Positions 7,849 to 15,578 of a stretch of DNA of 64,000 nucleotides are shown piece after piece (position 1 is the stretch's first letter; the number at the start of each line of letters is the position of its first letter). The DNA is from Chromatiaceae bacterium (lineage in GTDB: Bacteria > Pseudomonadota > Gammaproteobacteria > Chromatiales > Chromatiaceae): assembly GCA_024235395.1 (NCBI GenBank), contig JACKMK010000002.1:372001-436000 (forward strand). Direction: 5' to 3'. The translations under genes and the position numbers were made by a program. Below the pieces are notes generated by a model, which was not told the origin of the DNA, searched no databases, and saw nothing but the letters and a program-made list of their open reading frames with translations.

Positions 7849-8856
7849 TCACTCCGGTTCTGCAACGGCGGCAGCCATGTGCTGGTAGCTCTCGAGTCTC
7901 GACGGATGGATCTTGCCGGCCTCGACTGCGGCGCGAATCGCGCATCCGGGTTCGGCCAGATGGGCACAGTTGTGGAAGCGGCACTGGCCGAGAAACGGCA
8001 GAAAGTCGCGGAAACCACGTTCGAGTTCCTGACGGGAGAGCGGGCCGAGGCGGAAACTGCGCACCCCCGGCGAGTCGATCAGGTCGCCGCCATGTTCCAG
8101 CGGATACAGAGTCGCCGCCGACGTGGTGTGCCTGCCAAGCCCGGTCGCTTCGGAGAGCTGTCCTTCCTCGGCGCGCCGATGCGGTATCAGCGCATTGATC
8201 AGCGACGATTTACCAACCCCGGACTGGCCGACCAGTATGCTGGTTTCGCCGCGCAGATGCGCCAGCAGCGGGTCCAGTCCGTGTTCTGTCTTGGCGCTGA
8301 TCTCGATCAATGGGTAACCCAGCTGTTCGTAGTGTTCGAAGCGCGCGTGGAATGCCGCGCGTCCGGCCTCGTCGAGCAGGTCGACCTTGTTCAGGCAGAT
8401 CACACCGCGAACACCGATTCGCTCTGCGGCGACCAGGTATTGGTCGAGCAGATATCCGGTCGGTTCCGGTCGGGCGGCGAGTACCACGACGAGTTGCGTG
8501 ATGTTCGCGGCGATTGCCTTTTCCTGGCCATCCGGTGCGGGTCTGGTCAACGCGGTCACCCGCGGCTGAACTGCGACCACCACGGCCTCGCCGTCCCCGA
8601 CCGGCTGCCACACCACGTTGTCGCCGCACACGACCTCGCCGAGGTTCGCGCGAAACATCGCGTGCAGTTCGTCGCCCAATGGGGTGCGCACGGTCAGGTT
8701 GCGGCCATGCCGTACCACGACCCGTCCCGCGTGTTGACGTTCCTGATCCGTTCCGGCGAGCGCGTGCTCGGCGCGCGCGTCGGCGCGTTGCCGGCGTTGT
8801 TCCTGGATTCGAGCGATGCGCGCCTGCTGTTGTTTGCTGAGCCTGCGGCGCGCCAT
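7849..8856 (-). CDS. rsgA: Ribosome small-subunit GTPase A
   Basis: Circularly permuted GTPase that assists late 30S maturation. A 335-residue protein with an N-terminal basic tail, an OB-fold region (RTPLGDELHAMFRANLGEVVCGDNV), then G4 (LNKVDLL) before G1 (GQSGVGKSSL) and G3 (DSPGVRSF). The C-terminal zinc site C-x(4)-H-x-C...C is visible in FLGQCRFHNCAHLAEPGCAI. The chosen ATG (8854-8856) begins MARRRLSKQQQ, the usual start of the family; further upstream the frame overlaps the cytochrome gene. Forms a tight minus-strand run with the cytochrome c and M48 genes. Confidence 0.97.
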   Translation of the reverse strand: MARRRLSKQQQARIARIQEQRRQRADARAEHALAGTDQERQHAGRVVVRHGRNLTVRTPLGDELHAMFRANLGEVVCGDNVVWQPVGDGEAVVVAVQPRVTALTRPAPDGQEKAIAANITQLVVVLAARPEPTGYLLDQYLVAAERIGVRGVICLNKVDLLDEAGRAAFHARFEHYEQLGYPLIEISAKTEHGLDPLLAHLRGETSILVGQSGVGKSSLINALIPHRRAEEGQLSEATGLGRHTTSAATLYPLEHGGDLIDSPGVRSFRLGPLSRQELERGFRDFLPFLGQCRFHNCAHLAEPGCAIRAAVEAGKIHPSRLESYQHMAAAVAEPE

Positions 8857-8861
8857 ACGCG

Positions 8862-9143
8862 TTACTTGGCGAACTTGTAGTAGCGGGTGTTCAGGTAGTC
8901 GATCAGTTGTGCCAGCGGTTCGGGTGGCAGCTTTGCCGCCAGGTTGATGTCGCACCGTTCGACCTGCGCCTCGAGCGCGGGATACGACCGGACGCGGCGG
9001 TCTTCACGGGTGTAGACGCTGCTGTCGTGGCAACGTGTGCATTGCTCGTTGTGGTACGCGGAGGCGTCGAATGCGCGGGCTGCTGCGGGCAGGGTAGCGC
9101 TGATCAGGGCGGCGGCAAACGCGAGCGGAAGCTGATGTCTCAT
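8862..9143 (-). CDS. Small monoheme cytochrome c
   Basis: A 93-residue protein with a signal peptide ending near AAARA and a single heme-binding motif CTRCH at about residue 35. The short C-terminal helix (LAQLIDYLNTRYYKFAK) is typical of small class I cytochromes. The distal ligand is not obvious; no methionine lies in the mature part. AGGAGA lies 7 nt before the ATG at 9141-9143. It sits five bases upstream of rsgA and 19 bp after the M48 gene. Likely a periplasmic electron carrier; partner unknown. Confidence 0.88.
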   Translation of the reverse strand: MRHQLPLAFAAALISATLPAAARAFDASAYHNEQCTRCHDSSVYTREDRRVRSYPALEAQVERCDINLAAKLPPEPLAQLIDYLNTRYYKFAK

Positions 9144-9162
9144 GGAAGATCTCCTAACCAGG

Positions 9163-10422
9163 TCAGGCACCGATTTTCGCCGACAGGTGCGCGATCCGCA
9201 GCGGTGCCGGGGGGTGACTGTGATAAAAAGCGGAGTACAGCGGATCCGGTGTCAGCGTGCTTGCGTTGTCGCGGTACATTTTCACCAGGCCGCTGATCAG
9301 ATGGCTCGCGTCGGTCTGCTCGGCGGCGAAGTCGTCCGCCTCGAACTCGTGACGCCGGGACAACGCGGTCAGTAGCGGGTTGATGAACAGCGTGAACACC
9401 GGCAGGACCAGCATGAAAAGCGCCAGCGCCAGCCCCGGCGAAGCGCGCGTCACACCCAGGTCCTCGAAGAACCAGGGTTGCTGTACCAGCCATCCGAGCA
9501 ACGCGAGTCCGGCCAGCGCCATGGCTGCCGACAAAGACAGCATCTTGACCACGTGACGACGTTTGAAATGGCCCAACTCGTGCGCCAGCACCGCCTCCAC
9601 CTCGTCGGCACTGAGTCCGTCGAGCAGGGTGTCGAAGAATACGATTCGCTTGTTCGTTCCAAAGCCGGTGAAGTAGGCGTTGCCGTGCGCGGAACGCCGC
9701 GAACCGTCCATCACGAACATCCCGTTGCTGCGAAAACCGCAGCGATGCAGCAGCGCCTCGAGGCGGGTGCGCAGTGCCTCGTCGGCGAGCGGCTTGAAAC
9801 GATTGAACACCGGTGCTATCCAGATCGGATAGGCCCAGGTGATGAACAGCGAGAACGCCATCCAGACCAGCCAGGCCCAAAGCCACCAGAAGGTACCGGC
9901 ACCGTCCATCAGCCACAGGATTGCAGCGATCAAGGGAGTGCCCAGCACCAACAGCAGCGCGACGCCGAGCAGCTTGTCCTTGACGAAGCCGACCGGAGAG
10001 GTGCGATTGAATCCGAATCGCTCCTCGATGTGGAAGGTACGCCAAATCGAGAGCGGCAGGTCGATCAGGCCACCGATCAGGATCGTGGCGATGATCAGCA
10101 CGACGCCGCCCCACGGGGCCGAAAGACCCCAGTCCGCGATCCTGGTGTCGAGCCATGCGAGGCCGCCGCCCAGAGTCCACCCGAGCACGACCAGCGCGGT
10201 CAACAGCAGATCCCAGCGTTCGGCCGCGAGTCGCGCGAGACTGTAACTGGCGGCCTTCTGGTGTTCCGCGAGGCTGATGCGGTCCGCGAAGGCCCTCGGG
10301 ACTGTGCGCTGATGCGCAATCACATGTGCCGACTGGCGCGCGACCAGCCACAGCTGCATCGCGAGACCCGCGACCAGCGCAAGCAGAAAAAGCAGGGTAA
10401 AGGTACTCATGGCGAAGATCAT
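9163..10422 (-). CDS. M48 family CAAX-protease-like metallopeptidase
   Basis: Integral-membrane zinc protease of the Ste24/M48 type, 419 residues. It has several hydrophobic segments, the catalytic HELGHFKRRH (HExxH) motif and a downstream EFEADDFAAE segment supplying the third zinc ligand. The ORF can start at the ATG ending at 10422 (MIFAMST...) or at the second ATG ending at 10410; neither has a decisive ribosome site. It heads a run with the small cytochrome c and rsgA and is divergent from orn. Substrate unknown; bacterial members are thought to process membrane proteins. Confidence 0.93.
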   Translation of the reverse strand: MIFAMSTFTLLFLLALVAGLAMQLWLVARQSAHVIAHQRTVPRAFADRISLAEHQKAASYSLARLAAERWDLLLTALVVLGWTLGGGLAWLDTRIADWGLSAPWGGVVLIIATILIGGLIDLPLSIWRTFHIEERFGFNRTSPVGFVKDKLLGVALLLVLGTPLIAAILWLMDGAGTFWWLWAWLVWMAFSLFITWAYPIWIAPVFNRFKPLADEALRTRLEALLHRCGFRSNGMFVMDGSRRSAHGNAYFTGFGTNKRIVFFDTLLDGLSADEVEAVLAHELGHFKRRHVVKMLSLSAAMALAGLALLGWLVQQPWFFEDLGVTRASPGLALALFMLVLPVFTLFINPLLTALSRRHEFEADDFAAEQTDASHLISGLVKMYRDNASTLTPDPLYSAFYHSHPPAPLRIAHLSAKIGA

Positions 10423-10559
10423 ACGTCACCGCGGCCGGCCCCGGGGGGGTTGTCGCGCGCGGCGCAGGGTTTCTTTGCAGGTGAAGCGGCGACTGCGCTT
10501 GGTCCACGGATGCGTCTAGAATGGGCGCTGTTTTTTGCTCAGCAGGGGAGCGATTGCCG

Positions 10560-11105
10560 ATGCCGGTGGCCGACACGAATCTGATCTGGATCGATCTCGA
10601 GATGACCGGTCTCGATCCACAGCTTGACCAGATCATCGAGATCGCCACCGTGGTCACCGATGCCGAGCTGAACGAGTTGGCCGAAGGGCCGGTGATCGCT
10701 ATCCACCAGCCGGATGCGGTTCTGGCAGGGATGGACGAGTGGAACACGCGGCAGCACGGCGGTTCGGGGCTGACCGCGCGGGTGCGCACCAGTAGCGTCG
10801 ATCTGGCTGGTGCCGAGCAGCGAACGCTGACGTTCCTTGAGCAGTGGGTGCCGAAAGGCGTGTCACCGATGTGTGGCAACTCGATCTGTCAGGACAGGCG
10901 ATTCATGGCGCGCCTGATGCCGACCCTCGAGGCATTTTTTCATTACCGCAATCTCGATGTCTCGACAGTGAAGGAGCTGGCGCGGCGATGGGCGCCAACG
11001 GTCTACCAGGGCTTCAACAAGGATTCGTCGCACCTCGCGCTCGACGACATCCGCGACTCGATTGCCGAGTTGCGTCACTACCGCGAACATTTTTTGCGCG
11101 GCTGA
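10560..11105 (+). CDS. orn: Oligoribonuclease
   Basis: 3'-5' exoribonuclease that degrades 2-5 nt RNAs and pGpG. DEDD motifs are visible: LIWIDLEMTGLDP at the N-terminus, a second acidic segment around SSVDLAGAEQ, and HLALDDIRDSIAEL near the C-terminus. The ATG at 10560 follows AGGGGAG and gives 181 residues, the same length as the E. coli enzyme. Divergent from the M48 protease gene. Confidence 0.97.
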   Translation: MPVADTNLIWIDLEMTGLDPQLDQIIEIATVVTDAELNELAEGPVIAIHQPDAVLAGMDEWNTRQHGGSGLTARVRTSSVDLAGAEQRTLTFLEQWVPKGVSPMCGNSICQDRRFMARLMPTLEAFFHYRNLDVSTVKELARRWAPTVYQGFNKDSSHLALDDIRDSIAELRHYREHFLRG

Positions 11106-11283
11106 GCACCGGTGGATCGGTTGCGTACCGGTTGGGGTCGGGCAGCTGCGTCGGTGCGTTGCAGGCAGGCCCCACTCGCTCGTGATGGCCGGGCTCGGGA
11201 AACCCGGCGGTGCGGTGGTAGGAAAGGCGTCGGGTGGGGGCGCTGCGCGAGCCGGTAACGGTCCCGCGCAAAAAGGATCTCTG

Positions 11284-11736
11284 TTATTGGTGCATGCCGA
11301 GCATGCCCGGCTCGCGGCTGTCGATCCACTCGATCACCGAGTCGACCTCGGCCGGATTCTGCACACCGCGTGCCTTGGCCTCGACAAAGGCCGCGCGCGC
11401 AGGACCGTACTCGCCCATGTGCAGGTAACCCATGCCCATGCCGATGAAGGCCCCGGCGCTGGGGTCGCCCAGCATGACCGCCTGCTGAAAACTCTTGACC
11501 GCATCGGCATAGTGCTGACTGGCGAGTTGCATGCCGCCGAGACGGTTAAAGGCCTGGTGGGAGTCCGGTTGCTCCTTGACCAGGGTTTCGTAGACACCCA
11601 ATGCACCCTGCACATCGCCGGCGGCGGCCAGCCGCTCACCTTCGTCGAGGGTCGCCGCCGATTGCGCAAGCGCGGGGCCCGCGCCCGTCAGCACCAGGTA
11701 CAGGCATCCACTCAACAGAAAAATCAAACGTCGCAT
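11284..11736 (-). CDS. Secreted TPR protein downstream of the octaheme gene
   Basis: A 150-residue protein with a signal peptide (LIFLLSGCLYLVLTGAGPALA) and about three tetratricopeptide-like helical pairs (ALGVYETLVKEQPDSHQAFNRLG, YADAVKSFQQAVMLGDPSAG, EYGPARAAFVEAKARG). The N-terminal ...SGC could alternatively be read as a lipobox. GGAG lies 10 nt before the ATG. It lies 65 bp downstream of the octaheme cytochrome gene with a terminator hairpin between them, so it may be a read-through partner or have its own promoter. Possibly a periplasmic assembly factor; inference only. Confidence 0.8.
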   Translation of the reverse strand: MRRLIFLLSGCLYLVLTGAGPALAQSAATLDEGERLAAAGDVQGALGVYETLVKEQPDSHQAFNRLGGMQLASQHYADAVKSFQQAVMLGDPSAGAFIGMGMGYLHMGEYGPARAAFVEAKARGVQNPAEVDSVIEWIDSREPGMLGMHQ

Positions 11737-11752
11737 CTTTAGAGTACTCCAC

Positions 11753-11784
11753 AAAAAAGGCGTGCCCGGTTACCCGGACACGCC
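11753..11784 (-). terminator. Intrinsic terminator after the octaheme cytochrome gene
   Basis: Read on the minus strand, GGCGTGTCCGG-GTAA-CCGGGCACGCC forms an 11-bp stem with one mismatch and a four-base loop, followed by six T. It lies between the octaheme gene stop (11802) and the TPR gene start (11736), and would end or attenuate the octaheme transcript. Confidence 0.9.
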
Positions 11785-11801
11785 CACTCGGTGTTGGCCG
11801 A

Positions 11802-13304
11802 TTACTTCAGCGAGCCTTTTCCGTAGCGCTCTTCAAAGCCCTTGCGGACCTTGTCGATCTGCTCCTTGCTCATGCCCTCGAAGTACCAGCTGTGGCCGTC
11901 GATCGGCTTGAAGTACTTTTCGAGCATCGCATCGGCGAACTTTTCGTTGCCGTCCTTCTTGTGAACGACCTCTTTGAGCTCCGGAATCCACTCAAAATAG
12001 GTGTTCTTGGCGACATCGTAGATGCCGTGCCACCAGGCGTAGTCCGGACCGGACATCGAGGCGCCGTGACGTGCGCGGCGTCCTTCGTGGTGCCAGATCT
12101 CCCACCAAACCCATTCGATCTTCTCGTCGAACGGCGACCCGGTGATGTAGCCGGCCTTCTTCAGTTCACCCATGATCGCGGCGATCGGCTTGGCGAACTT
12201 TTCGTTGTACAGCTCCACGAGGTTGTCGAACTGGATGTAGTGGCCTTCCACAACGCCTTCGCTATGACAGGCAAGGCAGACTTCCTGCATCTTGTCGCGG
12301 CGGTCCTTCCAGGTCAGGACCTCGACGACCTTGGCACCGGCGGCCCAGTCGGGCGACGAACCGATCTTCGGCAGCTCGGGGTTTTCACCCGGGATGTCCT
12401 TCTCCTGGCCGTTGTCTAGGCGGACCAGGTTGATCTTGTTCGATATCGGCGGACGCAGCGTCCAGGAGATGCGATCACCGACGTTGTGCGTCTTCGGCTG
12501 GTCGCCGCCACGGCTCATGTGGCAGGTGGCGCAGGTCGGAGCGGCCGAGTAGTCGATGCCGGCGACCCACTTGTCGGACTCGAGGTTCATCTCGTCGACC
12601 TTGGCACGATAGATGATGCCGTGCTTGGACTCGTTGTAGACCTCGATCTGCGGATGGTCGGGACCGACGTGGCACTTGCCGCAGGTGTCCGGCGTACGGG
12701 CCTGGGCCTTCGAGAAGCGGTGACGACCGTGGCAGGCGGTGCAGGAGCCTTCGCTGCCGTCCGGGTTCTTGCGCCCGATACCGGTGTTCGGCCAGGTGCC
12801 CGGCGTGGGTTTGCCGTCTTTGCCGACCTCGACGACCGCGCCATGACACTGGCGGCAGCCGACGACGACGGCGGCCGGTCCACCGACCACTTCGCCGAGC
12901 AGGTTATCCAGCGAGGCCAGGATACGGCCGGCATGCGCATGGTGCGAGCCGTCCATCTCTTCGAACTCGGTCTGGTGACAGCGCGAGCAGTCTTTCGGGG
13001 AAACGATAATCGAGATCAGTTGCTTCTTGTGTTCGAAGGCGTCTTTGTCGCCTTTTTCGGCTTTATGACAGTCGAGGCAGTTGACCCCGGCCTGTCCGTG
13101 CTGGCTATGGTTCCATTCCTGGGTCAGGCCTGGATTCTCTGTCCAGTGACACTCGACACATTCCTGGCCCGCCGGGTCGCCCCAGTCTTTGCCTATCTCG
13201 CCGGCCGGTCGGGCGGCGAAGGCGGTGCCTGCTGCCAGCATCAAACCCAGCGCCATCAAGCGACGCATGAGACGATGGCTGGCCGCGCTGTTCGCTTGGC
13301 TCAT
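11802..13304 (-). CDS. Octaheme cytochrome c, hydroxylamine oxidoreductase family
   Basis: Periplasmic 500-residue multiheme protein with a signal peptide (about residues 1-31) and eight CxxCH motifs, at cysteines 49, 76, 106, 150, 188, 208, 258 and 343. The surrounding segments (DYSAAPTCATCHMS, WHHEGRRARHG) are hallmarks of the HAO/hydrazine dehydrogenase family. A tyrosine (residue 422, in MSGPDYAWWHG) lies where I expect the heme-P460 cross-linking tyrosine of oxidising HAO, but only an alignment can decide that. Without it the enzyme would be a reductive nitrite/hydroxylamine type. The chosen ATG has GGAGG 8 nt upstream. No HaoB or cytochrome c554 gene is adjacent, arguing against an ammonia-oxidation role and for nitrogen-oxide detoxification or reduction. 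Divergent from a CRP/FNR-family regulator. Confidence 0.93.
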   Translation of the reverse strand: MSQANSAASHRLMRRLMALGLMLAAGTAFAARPAGEIGKDWGDPAGQECVECHWTENPGLTQEWNHSQHGQAGVNCLDCHKAEKGDKDAFEHKKQLISIIVSPKDCSRCHQTEFEEMDGSHHAHAGRILASLDNLLGEVVGGPAAVVVGCRQCHGAVVEVGKDGKPTPGTWPNTGIGRKNPDGSEGSCTACHGRHRFSKAQARTPDTCGKCHVGPDHPQIEVYNESKHGIIYRAKVDEMNLESDKWVAGIDYSAAPTCATCHMSRGGDQPKTHNVGDRISWTLRPPISNKINLVRLDNGQEKDIPGENPELPKIGSSPDWAAGAKVVEVLTWKDRRDKMQEVCLACHSEGVVEGHYIQFDNLVELYNEKFAKPIAAIMGELKKAGYITGSPFDEKIEWVWWEIWHHEGRRARHGASMSGPDYAWWHGIYDVAKNTYFEWIPELKEVVHKKDGNEKFADAMLEKYFKPIDGHSWYFEGMSKEQIDKVRKGFEERYGKGSLK

Positions 13305-13434
13305 CGCGGAGTCCTCCAAAATGGTGCGGCCGGGTCCAGAGGACTCGGCGGTTATTCTTTATTGCCCGAGCCTGGCCACGCGCAACAGGCCAAGTCGGTC
13401 CGCGGAACGCTACCTGGGGCTCCCGCCGGGAACC

Positions 13435-13448
13435 TTGAGTGAAATCAA
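13435..13448. promoter_or_regulatory. FNR/DNR-type box A
   Basis: TTGAG-TGAA-ATCAA matches the FNR-family consensus TTGAT-N4-ATCAA at nine of ten half-site bases. Its centre is about 137 bp upstream of the octaheme cytochrome start codon, inside the 325-bp spacer shared with the divergent CRP/FNR-family gene. Confidence 0.75.
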
Positions 13449-13493
13449 GAATCAGAGTGTGGTTTTTCGACCTCGACACAAAGCGAGCTTTTC

Positions 13494-13507
13494 TTGACTT
13501 GAATCAA
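13494..13507. promoter_or_regulatory. FNR/DNR-type box B
   Basis: TTGAC-TTGA-ATCAA matches the FNR-family consensus at nine of ten half-site bases. Its centre is 59 bp from that of box A and about 130 bp upstream of the divergent regulator gene. The latter's recognition helix has the E-x-x-S-R pattern expected to read TTGA half-sites, so auto-regulation is plausible. Confidence 0.75.
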
Positions 13508-13629
13508 TATTCGGGGGCCGGTCACCAAATCGAAGTCAAGTCGTCCCCGGTTCCCAGGATTGAGAATAGCGGTTCAGGGACGCCGGGTATCCCCGCCGGG
13601 AGGTGGCGGCACACGCATTGGGAGTGATC

Positions 13630-14346
13630 ATGGGGGCGAGCGCAATCGGTCTGGACCCCGAGCAGCTGCGGGATCAGACGCTTTTTCGCAACCTGGCCGC
13701 CGCGGATCTGGAGGTCATGGCAGCGGGCGGCTGCCTCGTCAGCGAGGCACGGGGGGCACGCATCATCGGACGCGGCGACCGGCTCGACGGGATGTACACG
13801 GTATTCGACGGGCGTCTGAAACTGTACATGCTGTCCTGCAACGGTGATGAGCGGGTATTGCGGGTGCTGCGACCGGGTGAAAGCTTCGGTGAGGCGATCA
13901 TGTTCAACGCCATCCCCAGCCCGGTGTTCGTCGATGCCCTGACCCAGGTGGAGCTCGGGTACTTTCCCCGCCAGGTCATCGCCGATGCGCTGGCCCGGTT
14001 GCCGAATTTCACCACCTCGATGCTGCAGGGAATGAGCGCCCTGATGCGGGAACTGATTCAGGATCTCGAAACCTGCTGCCTGCACAGCGCGATGCAGCGG
14101 ACGGTGAACTACCTGCTGCGTGAGGCCGAATCCAGTCCGCCCCCGCACATCGCGGTCGAATTGCCGGCGCCCAAGTCGGTCGTGGCCAGCACGCTCAACA
14201 TCTCCGCGGAGACCTTTTCGCGGGAGCTGCACCGATTGCAGGGTGAAAGTCTGATCGAGATCGATCGGCGCACCATCTATCTACGTGACCGCGAGGCGCT
14301 GGCCGCGTTGCTCGATGGTGGCCCGCCGGCGGCAAGGTCGAACTGA
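13630..14346 (+). CDS. CRP/FNR-family transcriptional regulator (DNR/NnrR-like)
   Basis: A 238-residue regulator with an N-terminal cyclic-nucleotide-binding-type beta-roll (residues about 15-120), a long dimer helix (FTTSMLQGMSALMRELIQDLE) and a C-terminal helix-turn-helix. The recognition helix contains E194-x-x-S197-R198, the FNR/DNR pattern. The N-terminal four-cysteine [4Fe-4S] motif of true FNR is absent, and the cAMP-binding residues of CRP are not obvious, so a DNR/NnrR-like nitric oxide or redox sensor is the best guess. GGAG lies 5 nt before the ATG at 13630. Divergent from the octaheme cytochrome gene, with two matching boxes in between. Confidence 0.9.
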   Translation: MGASAIGLDPEQLRDQTLFRNLAAADLEVMAAGGCLVSEARGARIIGRGDRLDGMYTVFDGRLKLYMLSCNGDERVLRVLRPGESFGEAIMFNAIPSPVFVDALTQVELGYFPRQVIADALARLPNFTTSMLQGMSALMRELIQDLETCCLHSAMQRTVNYLLREAESSPPPHIAVELPAPKSVVASTLNISAETFSRELHRLQGESLIEIDRRTIYLRDREALAALLDGGPPAARSN

Positions 14347-14352
14347 ACGCAG

Positions 14353-15423
14353 TCAGGCGCCACCGACACGCTGTCGGGCCAGTGCCCATCGTACGTGTTC
14401 GCGCACCATGGGATCGGCGTGGTCCGCCCGCGTCTGCAGTATGCCGATCACCCGGGCGTCGTGCGGCGCATTCCCGAGCGCGACTGCGATGTTGCGCAGC
14501 CAGCGCCGGTAACCGATGCGGCGGATCGCCGAGCCGGTCGTCCGCTCCAGGAATTCCTCCTCGTTCCACGCAAACAGCTCGATCAGAGTAGCGCTGTCCA
14601 GGCCATGCCGGGGCAGGAAATCGACCTCGTCGGTCGGGGTCGCGAACCGGTTCCATGGGCAGACCTGCTGGCAGTCATCACAGCCGTAGACGCGGTTGCC
14701 GAGCAGCGGGCGGAGTGATTCGGGGATCGAATCGGACAACTCGATCGTCAGGTAGGAGATGCAGCGCCGCGCATCGACTTCGTACGGTGCGACGATCGCG
14801 CCTGTCGGACAGGCGTCGATGCATGCCCGGCAGTCGCCGCAGTGCTCGTCGACCGGCCGGTCGATCGGCAGTGGCAGGTCGGTGTACAGCTCGCCAAGGA
14901 AAAACCACGAACCGGCACTGCGGTCGAGCAGGTTGCTGTGTTTGCCGATCCAGCCAAGCCCGGCCTTGGCCGCGATCGCCTTTTCCATCACCGGTGCCGA
15001 GTCGACGAACGCACGGTAGCCGAACCTGCCGACCTCGCCCTCGATCCGCTCGGCGAGTTTCTGCAGTCGACCGCGCAACACCTTGTGGTAGTCCCGGCCG
15101 AGCGCATAGCGAGAAACGAAAGCCTGTGCCGGTTGCGTCAGCAATGGCCGAGGGTCCGGTTCGTCCGGCAGGTAGTCCATGCGCACCGCGATGATCCGCA
15201 GCGTGCCCGGTACCAGTTCGGCTGGACGCGTGCGCCGCGTGCCGTGCCGCTGCATGTAGGCCATCTGGCCGTGGTAGCCCTGTGCGAGCCAGCGTCGCAG
15301 ATGCTGTTCGGCGTCGTCCAGATCGGTGTCGCTGATGCCGATTTTCTGGAAACCGAGTTCGCGTCCCCATTGCTTGATGCAACGGGCGAGGTGATCGAAA
15401 TCGATGTCGCTTGACCTGTCCAC
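14353..15423 (-). CDS. queG: Epoxyqueuosine reductase
   Basis: Cobalamin- and [4Fe-4S]-dependent enzyme that makes the last step of queuosine in tRNA. The two ferredoxin-type clusters are visible (CGDCRACIDACPTGAI and YGCDDCQQVCPWN), followed by a HEAT-like C-terminal tail (LRNIAVALGNAPHDARVI). I propose the GTG at 15421-15423 (VDRSSDIDF), giving 356 residues; an upstream TTG would add 14 residues. The start is uncertain because neither has a good ribosome site. Divergent from nnr, and it converges on the CRP/FNR-family gene with six bases between stops. Confidence 0.95.
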   Translation of the reverse strand: MDRSSDIDFDHLARCIKQWGRELGFQKIGISDTDLDDAEQHLRRWLAQGYHGQMAYMQRHGTRRTRPAELVPGTLRIIAVRMDYLPDEPDPRPLLTQPAQAFVSRYALGRDYHKVLRGRLQKLAERIEGEVGRFGYRAFVDSAPVMEKAIAAKAGLGWIGKHSNLLDRSAGSWFFLGELYTDLPLPIDRPVDEHCGDCRACIDACPTGAIVAPYEVDARRCISYLTIELSDSIPESLRPLLGNRVYGCDDCQQVCPWNRFATPTDEVDFLPRHGLDSATLIELFAWNEEEFLERTTGSAIRRIGYRRWLRNIAVALGNAPHDARVIGILQTRADHADPMVREHVRWALARQRVGGA

Positions 15424-15578
15424 TGCGCGACAAGGTAAACCACAAGCCGGTTGGACTTCACGCAATCGCGGGTTGCTGCCGACAATCGTTGCCGGTCCAC
15501 GCGCTGCGCCGGATCTGGTTTAACCTAGGGAGCTATCGCGAGCCGCTCCCGTTGCCGCGCTCCAGTCGGTTGAAAACC

